A stretch of 64,000 bases of DNA from Streptomyces misionensis (lineage in GTDB: Bacteria; Actinomycetota; Actinomycetes; Streptomycetales; Streptomycetaceae), in contig NZ_FNTD01000004.1 of NCBI RefSeq assembly GCF_900104815.1, forward strand, positions 3,426,501 to 3,490,500, in the 5' to 3' direction. Shown one piece after another: positions 17,892 to 27,384 of this stretch. A program made the translations under genes and the position numbers. The stretch's first letter is position 1. Every line of letters starts with the position of its first letter. The notes below the pieces were generated by a model. The model ran no database searches. It saw nothing but the letters and a program-made list of their open reading frames with translations, and was not told the DNA's origin.

Positions 17892-18785
17892 CTACAGGAC
17901 CGTCGCCCCCGGCACCGGTCCCGCCGCGGTCCGGACCGTGCGGCAGGTGCCGGAGTCCCGCAGGGCCCTCGCGACCCGCTCCGCGGCCTCGGCGTCCCGG
18001 GTGAGGAACGCCGTCGTGGGACCGGAGCCGGAGACCAGGGCGGCGAGACAGCCCGCGGCGCGGCCCGCGGCCAGGGTGTCGGCGAGTTCCGGGAAGAGGG
18101 AGAGAGCGGCGGGCTGGAGGTCGTTGGAGACGGCCGCCGCCAGCGCGTCGGCGTCGCCCTTCGCCAGCGCGTCCAGCAGGTCCTGCGAGGCCACCGGCTC
18201 GGGGACCGCCCGGCCCTCGGCCAGCCGGTCGAACTCCCGGAAGACGGCCGGCGTGGACAGTCCCCGCTCGGCCATCGCGAACACCCAGTGGAAGGTGCCG
18301 CCCACCTCCAGAGCGGTCAGCCGCTCCCCGCGCCCGATGCCGAGCGCGGCCCCGCCGACCAGGCTGAACGGCACATCGCTGCCCAACTCGGCGCAGATGT
18401 CGAGCAGTTCGGCACGGGAGGCCCCGGTGCCCCACAGCGCGTCGCAGGCGAGCAGCGCGCCCGCGCCGTCCGCGCTGCCGCCCGCCATGCCGCCGGCGAC
18501 CGGGATGTCCTTGGCGATGTGCACGTGCACGTTCGGCTCGATGCCCCGGCGCGCGGCGAGCGCGAGGGCCGCGCGGGCGGCGAGGTTGGTGCGGTCCAGC
18601 GGCACCTGCGCGGCGTCCGGGCCCGCGCAGCTGACGCGCAGCTCGTCGGCCGGGGTGACGGTGACCTCGTCGTACAGGCCGACGGCGAGGAAGACGTTGG
18701 CGAGGTCGTGGAACCCGTCGGGGCGGGCCGCGCCCACCGCGAGCTGGACGTTGACCTTGGCGGGGACACGGACCGTGACGCTCAC
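17892..18785 (-). CDS. ispE: 4-diphosphocytidyl-2-C-methyl-D-erythritol kinase
   Basis: A GHMP kinase of 297 residues with VRVPAKVNVQLAVG at the N-terminus, the ATP loop PVAGGMAGGSADGAGAL, and the C-terminal SGSGPTTAFL. It phosphorylates CDP-methylerythritol in the MEP pathway of isoprenoid synthesis. The GTG start follows AAGGAG. It lies 33 bp behind rsmA; the rpfB-ksgA-ispE order is conserved in actinobacteria including M. tuberculosis. The 165-bp gap before the ABC-F gene carries a dyad GTGACG-N11-CGTCAC (17810-17832). Confidence 0.93.
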   Translation of the reverse strand: MSVTVRVPAKVNVQLAVGAARPDGFHDLANVFLAVGLYDEVTVTPADELRVSCAGPDAAQVPLDRTNLAARAALALAARRGIEPNVHVHIAKDIPVAGGMAGGSADGAGALLACDALWGTGASRAELLDICAELGSDVPFSLVGGAALGIGRGERLTALEVGGTFHWVFAMAERGLSTPAVFREFDRLAEGRAVPEPVASQDLLDALAKGDADALAAAVSNDLQPAALSLFPELADTLAAGRAAGCLAALVSGSGPTTAFLTRDAEAAERVARALRDSGTCRTVRTAAGPVPGATVL

Positions 18786-18818
18786 TGCGCTCCTTGGGCT
18801 CGGTACGGGGTGTCGGCG

Positions 18819-19688
18819 CTACGCGCCCTGCTGGGCGTGCTCGGCGATGCGGGCGAACTCCTCGACCGTCAGCGACTCGCCGCGGGCCTGCGGGGAGACC
18901 CCGGCGGCGACCAGGGCGGCCTCGGCGGCGGCCGCGGAACCCGCCCAGCCGGCGAGCGCGGCCCGCAGGGTCTTGCGGCGCTGCGCGAAGGCGGCGTCGA
19001 CCACCGCGAAGACCTGCCGTTTGGTGGCCGTCGTCCGGATCGGCTCGGTGCGCCGTACGAGGGAGACCAGCCCGCTGTCGACGTTCGGCGCGGGCCAGAA
19101 GACGTTGCGGCCGATGGCGCCGGCCCGCTTGACCTCGGCGTACCAGTTGGCCTTCACGGACGGCACGCCGTACACCTTCGAGCCGGGGGCGGCGGCGAGG
19201 CGGTCGGCGACCTCGGACTGCACCATCACCAGGGTGCGCTCGATGCTCGGGAAGGTGTCGAGCATGTGCAGCAGCACGGGGACGGCGACGTTGTAGGGCA
19301 GGTTCGCGACCAGGGCGGTCGGGGCGGGGCCCGGCAGCTCGGTGACGTGCATCGCGTCGGAGTGGACGAGCGCGAAGCGGTCGGCGCGGGCGGGCATGCG
19401 GGCGGCGACGGTCGCGGGGAGGGCGGCGGCGAGCACGTCGTCGATCTCGACGGCGGTGACCCGGTCGGCGGCTTCCAGCAGCGCGAGGGTGAGCGAGCCG
19501 AGCCCCGGGCCGACCTCCACGACGGTGTCGTCGGGGCGGACCCCGGCGGTGCGCACGATGCGGCGGACCGTGTTGGCGTCGATCACGAAGTTCTGGCCGC
19601 GCTGCTTGGTGGGACGGACACCGAGCGCTGCGGCGAGTTCGCGGATGTCGGCGGGGCCGAGGAGGGAGTCGGGGGCGGGGCTGCTCAC
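18819..19688 (-). CDS. rsmA: 16S rRNA (adenine1518/1519-N6)-dimethyltransferase
   Basis: 289 residues, KsgA/RsmA family: [16 protein letters not shown] at the N-terminus, SAM motif [15 protein letters not shown], and catalytic motif [13 protein letters not shown] (NLPY). It dimethylates two adjacent adenines in the 3' end helix of 16S rRNA during small-subunit maturation. The GTG start has no ribosome site, but TACCCT lies exactly 6 nt upstream, so the message is probably leaderless. Co-directional with ispE. Confidence 0.94.
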   Translation of the reverse strand: MSSPAPDSLLGPADIRELAAALGVRPTKQRGQNFVIDANTVRRIVRTAGVRPDDTVVEVGPGLGSLTLALLEAADRVTAVEIDDVLAAALPATVAARMPARADRFALVHSDAMHVTELPGPAPTALVANLPYNVAVPVLLHMLDTFPSIERTLVMVQSEVADRLAAAPGSKVYGVPSVKANWYAEVKRAGAIGRNVFWPAPNVDSGLVSLVRRTEPIRTTATKRQVFAVVDAAFAQRRKTLRAALAGWAGSAAAAEAALVAAGVSPQARGESLTVEEFARIAEHAQQGA

Positions 19689-19847
19689 GGGACAAGGGTA
19701 CGGGGCCGTGGGAGGCCGCCTCGCCAGGGCGTCCCCGCACGACTCGGGCGCCCCGCGGCCCTCTCGGCCGTACGACCGCGCGCGGCTCCCCGCTCGTCCG
19801 GCCGCCGCGTCACGGCTGCCTCGCTCCCCCGCCCGTCCCGCCCCCGC

Positions 19848-21047
19848 TCAGCCGTGCAGCCGCTCCCCGCAGTGCGGCCAGGGACTCTCCCCCCGCCGCA
19901 CGTACAGCTTCTTCGCCCGGTAGGTCTGCTCGGACTCCGGCGCGTCCTGCGGTCTGCCGGAGCCGCCGAGGGCGTGCCAGGTGTGCGTGTCGAACTGGTA
20001 GAGCCCGCCGTACGTGCCTGAGGCGTCCACCGCGTGCGGGTCGCCGCCCGACTCGCACACCGCGAGCCCGTGCCAGTTCAGCCCGTCGGCCCCCGCCGCG
20101 GAGCGCGGCAGCGCCTTCGTGCCGACGCGCACCACCTGTGCGCGCGGCCGGCGCACCACCTCGGCCGCCTCCCGGCGGGGCCGCTGGCGCACCCCGTTGA
20201 CCGTGCGCAGGAGATAGGTGATCCGGCGCAGCCCGGGGTGCCCGGGACGCGCGACGACCTCGGTGCCCCGCGCCAGCGTGGGGTCGTAGGTGCGCTCGAT
20301 GCGGAACGGGATCTGCTCCTCGCGCACCTCGCGGCTGCCGCTCACCCGCAGCACGGTCACCGTCTGCCCGTCCCGCGGGAAACCGTCGGCGGGAACGGAG
20401 AGGACGTCCTGGCCGCGCAGGGTGACCCCGGCCTCCCGGACCGCCTCGGCCACGGTCGCCGCGTTGGTGCGGATGGTGCGGGCGCGGCCGTCCGCCATGA
20501 CCGTGAACTGCCGTTCCGTGCGTACGTCGAGCGCGAGGCCGGCGCGGCCGATGGGCTGGGAGCGCGAGGCCGACAGATACGCGCCCTCGGCGCGCACCCC
20601 CAGCTCGCGCAGTGCTCCGTCCACCGTGTGCGCCGTCGTCCACACCTCGTGCCGCCGGCCGTCCAGGGTGAGCCGCACGGGGCGGCCGTAGCGCACCGCG
20701 ATCGCGTCGCCGCCGGCGAGCGGGGTGTCGGGGGAGGGCGCCACCAGATCGTGCTCGCCCACCCGCACGCCCTCCTCGGCGAGCAGCGCGTGCACGTCGT
20801 CGGCGAAGGTGTGCAGGACGCGCGGCCGGCCGTCGACACTGAGCCGGATCGCCCGGTCCTCGGCGACGAACGCGGTGGTGCCGCCGGCCAGGAACGCCAC
20901 CACCAGCGCCTGCGGCAGCAGCCGTCGTACGACGGAGTCCGGGCGCTCGGCGGCCCGCGCCCGGCGCCGGCGCGCGCCGCGCCCGCCGCCCTGCGCGGGC
21001 GGCGGCCCGTATGCCGCACGGGTCGTGGACCGGTGGTTGCTGCTCAC
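19848..21047 (-). CDS. rpfB: Resuscitation-promoting factor, RpfB type
   Basis: 399 residues. A basic N-terminus and a hydrophobic segment (VVRRLLPQALVVAFLAGGTTAF) export or anchor it. Then come three DUF348 repeats (each around LSVDGRPRVLHTFADDVHALL, LTLDGRRHEVWTTAHTVDGAL, VMADGRARTIRTNAATVAEAV), a G5 domain, and a C-terminal lysozyme-like Rpf domain from about 330 with the catalytic Glu in GLAVCESGGDP. Rpf proteins cleave peptidoglycan and promote spore germination or regrowth. A promoter-like TTGGGA-18-TAGGTT lies upstream and GGAG precedes the GTG start. Position between tatD and ksgA is the conserved actinobacterial order. Confidence 0.92.
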   Translation of the reverse strand: MSSNHRSTTRAAYGPPPAQGGGRGARRRRARAAERPDSVVRRLLPQALVVAFLAGGTTAFVAEDRAIRLSVDGRPRVLHTFADDVHALLAEEGVRVGEHDLVAPSPDTPLAGGDAIAVRYGRPVRLTLDGRRHEVWTTAHTVDGALRELGVRAEGAYLSASRSQPIGRAGLALDVRTERQFTVMADGRARTIRTNAATVAEAVREAGVTLRGQDVLSVPADGFPRDGQTVTVLRVSGSREVREEQIPFRIERTYDPTLARGTEVVARPGHPGLRRITYLLRTVNGVRQRPRREAAEVVRRPRAQVVRVGTKALPRSAAGADGLNWHGLAVCESGGDPHAVDASGTYGGLYQFDTHTWHALGGSGRPQDAPESEQTYRAKKLYVRRGESPWPHCGERLHG

Positions 21048-21154
21048 GCCGACACGCTCCAGAGGGGCCGAAAGGTCCGGATCGGGGGCAGAACCTAGCG
21101 GAGCCCCGGTCACTCTCCCAAGCGGACCGGTTACCCTGTGTCGCGAAAGGCGGA

Positions 21155-22057
21155 CTACAGCGGGTAGTCGAAGGCGCGGGCGGTGTTCGCGTTCAGGGCC
21201 GTCGCCAGCGTGTCTTCGTCGATGCCGCGCACCGCGGCCATCGCGCGCACGGTGACCGGAACGAGGTAGGGCGCGTTGGGCCGTCCGCGGTACGGAGCCG
21301 GGGTCAGAAAGGGCGCGTCGGTCTCCACGAGGACCAGTTCCAGCGGGGCGACGGCGAGGGCGTCGCGCAGGTTCTGGGCGTTCTTGAAGGTGACGTTGCC
21401 GGCGAACGACATGTAGTAGCCCTCGCGGGCGCAGATCCCGGCCATCTCGGCGTCGCCGGAGTAGCAGTGGAAGACGGTGCGCTCGGGGGCGCCCTCCTCC
21501 TTCAGCACCCGCAGCACGTCGGCGTGGGCCTCGCGGTCGTGGATGACGAGGGCCTTGCCGTGCCGCTTGGCGATCTCGATGTGGGCGCGGAAGGACCGCT
21601 CCTGCGCCTCCTTGCCCTCGGGGCCGGTGCGGAAGTGGTCGAGGCCGGTCTCGCCGACGCCCCTGACGTGGGGCAGCGCGGCGAGCCGGTCGATCTCGGC
21701 GAGCGCCTCGTCCAGCGCGCCGAAGCCGCCCGGCTCGCGGGCCCCCTGCCGGGACCATCCGTCGGGGTCGCCGTGCACGATGCGCGGGGCCTCGTTGGGG
21801 TGCAGGGCGACGGCGGCGTGCACGCTCTCGTGCGCCCGCGCGGTCTCGGCGGCCCACCGGGAGCCGTCGACGTCACAGCCGACCTGGACGACCGTGGTCA
21901 CCCCGACCGAGGCGGCCTTCGCCAGCGCCTCCGCCACCGTGCCGGACTGCATGTCGAGGTGGGTGTGGGAGTCGGCGACGGGGACCCCCAGGGGTGCGGG
22001 CAGCGGCGGTGCCGCGTTCTTGTCGCCCGATGAGCTGCGGCCGGCGTTCGAAGGCAT
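21155..22057 (-). CDS. tatD: TatD-family metal-dependent hydrolase (DNase)
   Basis: A TIM-barrel hydrolase of 300 residues with the metal ligands in DSHTHLD, the Glu in GVGETGLDHF, His in VIHDREAH and FHCYSGD, and a final Asp in LVETDAPFLTP. TatD enzymes are 3'-5' exonucleases linked to DNA repair. There is no ribosome site at the ATG, but TAGGAT lies exactly 6 nt upstream, indicating a leaderless message. The first 23 residues are poorly conserved in style. Confidence 0.9.
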   Translation of the reverse strand: MPSNAGRSSSGDKNAAPPLPAPLGVPVADSHTHLDMQSGTVAEALAKAASVGVTTVVQVGCDVDGSRWAAETARAHESVHAAVALHPNEAPRIVHGDPDGWSRQGAREPGGFGALDEALAEIDRLAALPHVRGVGETGLDHFRTGPEGKEAQERSFRAHIEIAKRHGKALVIHDREAHADVLRVLKEEGAPERTVFHCYSGDAEMAGICAREGYYMSFAGNVTFKNAQNLRDALAVAPLELVLVETDAPFLTPAPYRGRPNAPYLVPVTVRAMAAVRGIDEDTLATALNANTARAFDYPL

Positions 22058-22104
22058 GCCCCGATCCTACGGAAGGCGCACGCCCCCGGACCCCCGCCCC
22101 GGGC

Positions 22105-22524
22105 TCAGCCGGCCTTGCGCTGGAAGGGGTGCAGCAGGTCGGACAGGTGCCAGTGGTGGTCCGCGGCCCCGGCGGCCACCTCGCCCGCGGCGGGTACCGG
22201 CGGCACCTCGACGGGGCCCGCCTGCGGCGCGATGTGCGGGTGGTGCGCCTGCGCGCCGCGCACCGACGAGACCTGCCCGGCGCGCATGATGCGCACCACG
22301 TGGCCGTCGCAGTTCTGGCAGCTGGGCCGGCGCAGCGGCGACGGCACGATCCGGCCGTCGGCCACGTACACCACGAACTCCTGCCCGTCGGCGTCCGTGT
22401 GGTGCTCTATCGCGTACGACTGCTCCCAGCCGTGCCCGCACCTCATGCAGGCGAAGGAATACGACTCGTGGACGACGGCCGTGGCCGTACCGCGGAGGCC
22501 GGTCTGCCCTGCGATCTCACTCAT
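22105..22524 (-). CDS. Zinc-ribbon protein of unknown function
   Basis: 139 residues with AGGAG before the ATG. Two CxxC pairs, CMRCGHGW (near residue 26) and CQNCDGH (near 70), make a likely structural zinc ribbon flanking a short beta region. The C-terminal half is Ala/Pro/His-rich and looks disordered. No named family is recognised with certainty. It is 47 bp upstream of tatD in the same direction, which may place it in the same transcript. Confidence 0.72.
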   Translation of the reverse strand: MSEIAGQTGLRGTATAVVHESYSFACMRCGHGWEQSYAIEHHTDADGQEFVVYVADGRIVPSPLRRPSCQNCDGHVVRIMRAGQVSSVRGAQAHHPHIAPQAGPVEVPPVPAAGEVAAGAADHHWHLSDLLHPFQRKAG

Positions 22525-22650
22525 GCCAGCTCCTCTTGTCCGCTGGACAAGCCCCCCTGTGCGGGGTCTCTTCGACCAGTGGACGCCTTCGCCGACGCGA
22601 ATGCAGCAGGGCTGTCGAGTGTTGGAGGCGATTTGATCCGTCCTTGCCGA

Positions 22651-22671
22651 AAAGGCCCCGTCCGGGCCTTT
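22651..22671 (-). terminator. Rho-independent-type hairpin downstream of rsmI
   Basis: A perfect 8-bp stem AAAGGCCC/GGGCCTTT with a 5-nt loop. It lies in the 261-bp gap between the rsmI stop and the zinc-ribbon start; on the minus strand it is followed by a short T run. No gene was seen in this gap. Confidence 0.75.
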
Positions 22672-22785
22672 CCGCTTTGCTTTCGGCGACAGCCCTTTAC
22701 CGCCTCGTGGCCTGCTCGCTCACCAGAGAAGTCCCCTGCTCAGCGGGCACTTTTTACCTGGCGCCGCTTCCGGATCAAGCGTCCC

Positions 22786-23634
22786 TCAACCGGCCGAACG
22801 CTTCGCTGCGACGACCGCGTCGAAGACGACCCTCTTGGGTAGTCCCGCCTCCACCGCCACCGCCGCGATCGCCTCTTTGCGGCGTTCGCCGGCCTCCTCG
22901 CGCACCCGCACCCGGCGCACCAGTTCCTCCGCGTCCAGCTCCTGCGGGCCGGCCTCTGGAGCGCCCTCGACCACCACCGTGATCTCGCCGCGCACTCCCT
23001 GCGCCGCCCAGTCCGCCAGCTCGGCCAGCGGGCCGCGGCGGACCTCCTCGTACGTCTTGGTCAGCTCCCGGCACACCGCGGCCCGCCGCTCGGCACCGAA
23101 GACCTCCGCCATCGCGGCGAGGGTGTCGTCCAGCCGGTGCGGGGCCTCGAAGTAGACCAGCGTGCGCCGCTCGGCCGCCACCTCCCGCAGCCGGGACAGC
23201 CGCTCGCCCGCCTTGCGCGGCAGGAAGCCCTCGAAGCAGAACCGGTCCACCGGCAGACCGGACAGGGCGAGCGCGGTGAGCACGGCGGAGGGCCCGGGCA
23301 CCGCGGTCACCCGGATGTCCTTCTCCACCGCGGCGGCGACCAGCCGGTACCCGGGGTCGGAGACCGACGGCATGCCGGCGTCCGTGACCAGCAGCACCCG
23401 TGCCCCGCCGAGCAGCTCCTCGACCAGCTCGGGGGTGCGCGCGGACTCGTTGCCCTCGAAGTACGACACCACCCGGCCCCGGGGCGTGACGCCGAGGGCC
23501 TGGGTGAGCCGGCGCAGCCGCCGGGTGTCCTCGGCGGCGACCACGTCCGCGCCGGACAGCTCCTCGGCCAGCCGGGGCGGCGCGTCCGCGACGTCGCCGA
23601 TGGGGGTTCCTGCGAGGACAAGGGTTCCAGTCAC
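22786..23634 (-). CDS. rsmI: 16S rRNA (cytidine1402-2'-O)-methyltransferase
   Basis: 282 residues, tetrapyrrole-methylase fold: GTLVLAGTPIGDVADAPPR, AEDTRRLRRLTQ, VLLVTDAGMPSVSDPG and VPGPSAVLTALALSGLP are all RsmI hallmarks. The enzyme 2'-O-methylates C1402 in the decoding centre of 16S rRNA. The GTG start at 23634 is preceded by GAGGAT at 6 nt, close to the leaderless pattern seen elsewhere here. Divergent from the mannosyltransferase gene, as Rv1003 is from Rv1002c in M. tuberculosis. Confidence 0.92.
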   Translation of the reverse strand: MTGTLVLAGTPIGDVADAPPRLAEELSGADVVAAEDTRRLRRLTQALGVTPRGRVVSYFEGNESARTPELVEELLGGARVLLVTDAGMPSVSDPGYRLVAAAVEKDIRVTAVPGPSAVLTALALSGLPVDRFCFEGFLPRKAGERLSRLREVAAERRTLVYFEAPHRLDDTLAAMAEVFGAERRAAVCRELTKTYEEVRRGPLAELADWAAQGVRGEITVVVEGAPEAGPQELDAEELVRRVRVREEAGERRKEAIAAVAVEAGLPKRVVFDAVVAAKRSAG

Positions 23635-23739
23635 GCCCCCATCCTCGCAGGGGTCCGGAAGCCGGAGGAAAACGACCGCTTCGCGGCCCGCGCCGCGCAT
23701 GCACGGGACTCCCACAGCCCGGTTCCCTACGATGGCGCG

Positions 23740-25488
23740 GTGACCAGTACCGCGTCCTCCATGGACCTCCGGCAGGGCCAGGCGCCGCACGACACCCGGC
23801 CGCCGTGGCAGCAGCGGCTGCGCCGATTCGGGTACGCCCCGGCGAAGGGCGCGCCCGCGGGCGACGTACGCGACCGGCTGGTGCCGCCGTACACGCAGCC
23901 GAGTCCCCGGCTGTGGCGGTCGCTCGGCCTGCCGCCCCTGCTGGCCGAGCGGATCACCCGCTGGTCGGGCTGGGGCGGGCCGCTGCTGGTGACGCTGGTG
24001 GCGGGCCTGATGCGGTTCTGGAACCTGGGCAGTCCGCGGGCGGTGATATTCGACGAGACGTACTACGCCAAGGACGCGTGGGCGCTGGTCCACCGCGGTT
24101 TCGAGGTCAACTGGGACAAGAACGCCAACGACCTGGTCCTCCAGACGCACGGCCATCTCGCGATCCCGTCGGACGCGGCCTACGTGGTGCACCCGCCGGT
24201 CGGCAAGTACGTGATCGGGCTGGGCGAGCTGATGTTCGGCTTCGACCCGTTCGGCTGGCGGTTCATGACCGCGCTGCTCGGCACGCTGAGCGTGCTGATG
24301 CTGTGCCGGATCGGGCGCCGGATGTTCCGATCGACGTTCCTCGGCTGCCTGGCGGGCGCGCTGATGGCGGTGGACGGGCTGCACTTCGTGATGAGCCGCA
24401 CCTCGCTGCTCGACGGCGTGCTGATGTTCTTCGTGCTGGCCGCGTTCGGCTGTCTGCTGCTGGACCGGGACCGGACACGGGGCAGACTGGCCGCCGCGCT
24501 GCCCGCCGACCCGGACGGCCGGGTCCGCCCGGACGAGCGGATCGGCGACACCCTCCGGCTGGGCCGGCGGCCCTGGCGCTGGGCGGCCGGGCTGATGCTG
24601 GGCCTGGCCGCGGGCACCAAGTGGAACGGCCTGTACGTCATGGTCGCGTTCTGTGTGCTGGCGGTGCTGTGGGACGTCGGCGCCCGCAAGGTGGCCGGGG
24701 CGCGCCACCCGTACCGGGCGGTCCTGAAGTACGACACCGGCATCACCTTCCTGGCGACGGTCCCGGTGGCGATCGGGGTCTACGTGCTGTCCTGGCTGGG
24801 CTGGATCCTCTCCCCCACGGACGGCAGCGGCGGCTACTTCCGCAACTGGGCGATCACCGACGGCCGGGGCGGCAGCTGGACCTTCCTGCCGGACTGGGTG
24901 CGCAGCCTGTGGCACTACGAGCACGAGGTGTACGAGTTCCACCTGCACCTGGACTCCCCGCACACCTACCAGTCCAACCCGTGGAGCTGGCTGGTGCTGG
25001 GCCGTCCGGTGTCCTACTTCTACGAGTCCCCCTCCCCCGGCGCCGACGGCTGCCCGGCCGACGCGGGCCAGAAGTGCGCCCGTGAGGTGCTGGCCCTGGG
25101 CACCCCGCTGCTGTGGTGGGCCGCCTGCGCCGCGATCGTGTACATCCTGTGGCGCTGGGCGTTCCGACGCGACTGGCGAGCCGGCGCCATCGCCTGCGGC
25201 ATCGCGGCCGGTTATCTGCCCTGGTTCCTCTACCAGGAGCGGACGATCTTCTTCTTCTACGCGATCGTCTTCGTGCCGTTCCTGTGCCTGGCGGTGGCGA
25301 TGCTGATCGGCGCGATCATCGGCCCACCGGGCTCCGGCGACACCCGCCGCGTGGTCGGCGCCACCTCGGCCGGCGTCCTGGTCCTGCTGATCGCCTGGAA
25401 CTTCATCTACTTCTGGCCCCTGTACACCGGCACGGCGATCCCGGTCGACCAGTGGCGGGCGCGGATGTGGCTCGATACCTGGGTCTAG
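23740..25488 (+). CDS. pmt: Protein O-mannosyltransferase (GT39, PMT family)
   Basis: 582 residues with about ten hydrophobic segments. The first periplasmic loop carries the family Asp-Glu in AVIFDETYYAKDAWAL, and the PMT-conserved YVVHPPVGKYVIGLGELMFG follows. PMTs transfer mannose from polyprenyl-phosphate-mannose to Ser/Thr of proteins crossing the membrane; in Streptomyces this glycosylation is needed for phage infection and envelope integrity. Residues 1-60 are hydrophilic and cytoplasmic. TACGAT lies exactly 6 nt before the GTG at 23740, giving a likely leaderless start. It is divergent from rsmI. Confidence 0.92.
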   Translation: MTSTASSMDLRQGQAPHDTRPPWQQRLRRFGYAPAKGAPAGDVRDRLVPPYTQPSPRLWRSLGLPPLLAERITRWSGWGGPLLVTLVAGLMRFWNLGSPRAVIFDETYYAKDAWALVHRGFEVNWDKNANDLVLQTHGHLAIPSDAAYVVHPPVGKYVIGLGELMFGFDPFGWRFMTALLGTLSVLMLCRIGRRMFRSTFLGCLAGALMAVDGLHFVMSRTSLLDGVLMFFVLAAFGCLLLDRDRTRGRLAAALPADPDGRVRPDERIGDTLRLGRRPWRWAAGLMLGLAAGTKWNGLYVMVAFCVLAVLWDVGARKVAGARHPYRAVLKYDTGITFLATVPVAIGVYVLSWLGWILSPTDGSGGYFRNWAITDGRGGSWTFLPDWVRSLWHYEHEVYEFHLHLDSPHTYQSNPWSWLVLGRPVSYFYESPSPGADGCPADAGQKCAREVLALGTPLLWWAACAAIVYILWRWAFRRDWRAGAIACGIAAGYLPWFLYQERTIFFFYAIVFVPFLCLAVAMLIGAIIGPPGSGDTRRVVGATSAGVLVLLIAWNFIYFWPLYTGTAIPVDQWRARMWLDTWV

Positions 25489-25701
25489 CCGGGCAGCTGC
25501 CTGAGAGGTGCCGGAGAGGCGCCTGACCGGCTCCGAGCCGTCACCGTCGTTGTTCCTGGCCGGCCGGTCCCATTGTCGCAACCGTGCTACGAAACGACCG
25601 GGGACGTCACCCGCCGCGATCGGGACTTTAGGGTGAGTGCCGTCGTTGGGGAGGCGAGGGGCCGCGGGGGGCCCTGGGCGAGCACGGAGGATGCAGAGGC
25701 T

Positions 25702-27366
25702 GTGGGGAAGAGAAGACGGGTCGCCGAGCGGCGCACGGCCGGTCCCGGTGTCGTCGGCGGGGTGGTCGCCCTGGCCGTCTGCGGCGCCGCGCTGACCGTC
25801 TACGCGGTGTACGACGGCGGTTCCGCGGCCGGCGCGTCCACCTCCACGGCCGGCGAGCGGCACATCAGGACCGGCCCGCCGAGCGCGGCCGAGGTGCACA
25901 CCGTCGCCACCCGTTTCCTGGACTCCTGGCAGCAGGGCGAGGTCGCCGACGCGGCGGCCGCCACCGACGACCCGGCGGCGGCCGGCGCCCTGCTCACCGG
26001 CTACTCCAAGGACGCCCACCTCAAGGACGTCACCCTCACCCCGGGCCCGGCCGAGGGCGCCAAGGTGCCGTTCTCCGTCAAGGCGACGGTCTCGTACAAG
26101 GGCGTGGACAAGCCGCTCGCGTACGCCAGTTCGCTCACCGTCGTACGGCGGACGAGCGACGGCAAGCCGCTGGTCGGCTGGCACGCCTCCGTCGTCCATC
26201 CGGACCTGAAGGACGGCGACACGCTGGTCACCGGTCACGCGGGCACCCCGCCCGTCAAGGCCCTGGACCGCAACGGCGGCGAGCTGACGGCCGCCGCGTA
26301 CCCGTCGCTGGGCACCGTTCTGGACGGGCTGCGGGAGAAGTACGGCAAGACGGCCGGCGGCACGGCGGGCGTGGAACTGCGCGTGGTGCGCGGCAAGGCG
26401 TCGCAGAAGGCCAAGCTGTCCGACAAGACGCTGGTGACGCTGAGCGAGGGCACCCCGGGCACCGTGCGGACCACGCTGAGCCCGGCGCTCCAGGCGGAGG
26501 CCGAGCGCCAGGTCGGCAAGCGGGCGCGCGCCTCCGTGGTCGTCCTGCGCCCGTCCACCGGCGAGATCCTCGCGGTCGCCAACAGCGAGCACGGCTTCAA
26601 CGTCGGCTTCCAGGGCTCCCTCGCGCCCGGCTCCACGATGAAGATCGTGACGTCGACCATGCTGTTCGAGAAGAAGCTGGTCACCGCCGACGCCTCGCAC
26701 CCCTGCCCCAAGACGTACAAGCTCGCGGGCTGGACGTTCCACAACGACGCCGACTCCGAGATCAAGAAGGGCACGTTCAAGGACTCCTTCGGCGCCTCCT
26801 GCAACAACGCCTTCATCGATTTCGCGCCCAAGCTGTCCGACAGCGACCTGACCGAGGAGGCCCAGCAGGTCTACGGCCTCGGCATGGACAACTGGGCCAT
26901 CGGGGTGCCCTCCTTCGACGGGTCGGTCCCGGTGCAGAGCGGCGCGCAGATGGGCGCCGCGCTGATCGGCCAGGGCGGGGTGCGCATGAACCCCCTGAAC
27001 ATGGCCTCGGTGGCGGCCACCGTGCAGTCGGGCCGCTTCCACCAGCCGTACCTGGTCTCCCCCGAGGTCGACCACCGCACCCTGGCGACGGCCTCGCGCA
27101 CCATGTCCGCGAAGACCCGGTCCCAGCTCAAGGAGGTCATGAAGTTCACGGCGGACTACGGCACGGCCGCCAAGGCGATGGCGGGTCTCGGCCCGGACTA
27201 CGGCGCGAAGACGGGCTCGGCCGAGGTCGACGGGCAGAAGAAGCCGAACGGCTGGTTCACCGCGTACCGGGGCGACCTGGCGGCCGCGGGCGTGGTGCAG
27301 GCCGGCGGCCACGGCGGCGACACGGCCGGTCCGATCGTGGCGGACCTGCTGCGGATGGGCGGCTGA
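25702..27366 (+). CDS. Class B penicillin-binding protein with MecA_N-type domain
   Basis: 554 residues from the GTG at 25702, with GGAGG 11 nt upstream. One N-terminal membrane helix (GVVGGVVALAVCGAALTVYAV) is followed by an NTF2-like MecA_N region (about 60-180). The transpeptidase domain has all three motifs: S311TMK, S366CN and K503TG. It crosslinks peptidoglycan outside the membrane. Actinobacterial relatives of this architecture are not necessarily beta-lactam resistant. It is convergent with the sporulation gene ssgE, which hints at a role in sporulation-septum or spore-wall synthesis. The 213-bp gap upstream contains TTTAGGGT near 25628 as a possible -10 region. Confidence 0.88.
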   Translation: MGKRRRVAERRTAGPGVVGGVVALAVCGAALTVYAVYDGGSAAGASTSTAGERHIRTGPPSAAEVHTVATRFLDSWQQGEVADAAAATDDPAAAGALLTGYSKDAHLKDVTLTPGPAEGAKVPFSVKATVSYKGVDKPLAYASSLTVVRRTSDGKPLVGWHASVVHPDLKDGDTLVTGHAGTPPVKALDRNGGELTAAAYPSLGTVLDGLREKYGKTAGGTAGVELRVVRGKASQKAKLSDKTLVTLSEGTPGTVRTTLSPALQAEAERQVGKRARASVVVLRPSTGEILAVANSEHGFNVGFQGSLAPGSTMKIVTSTMLFEKKLVTADASHPCPKTYKLAGWTFHNDADSEIKKGTFKDSFGASCNNAFIDFAPKLSDSDLTEEAQQVYGLGMDNWAIGVPSFDGSVPVQSGAQMGAALIGQGGVRMNPLNMASVAATVQSGRFHQPYLVSPEVDHRTLATASRTMSAKTRSQLKEVMKFTADYGTAAKAMAGLGPDYGAKTGSAEVDGQKKPNGWFTAYRGDLAAAGVVQAGGHGGDTAGPIVADLLRMGG

Positions 27367-27384
27367 CCGGACGGCCAGGGGGCC

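Noticed and set aside
25489..25701. Possible riboswitch (TPP or glycine type) in the gap before the PBP gene
   Set aside because: Short matches such as CTGAGA occur, but the conserved cores of these classes are absent and no consistent fold was found.
22786..27312. A 1508-codon open frame on the minus strand through rsmI, pmt and the PBP gene
   Set aside because: Only its last 282 codons (rsmI) are real. The rest is antisense to two genes with complete conserved motifs and is low-complexity, a product of GC bias.
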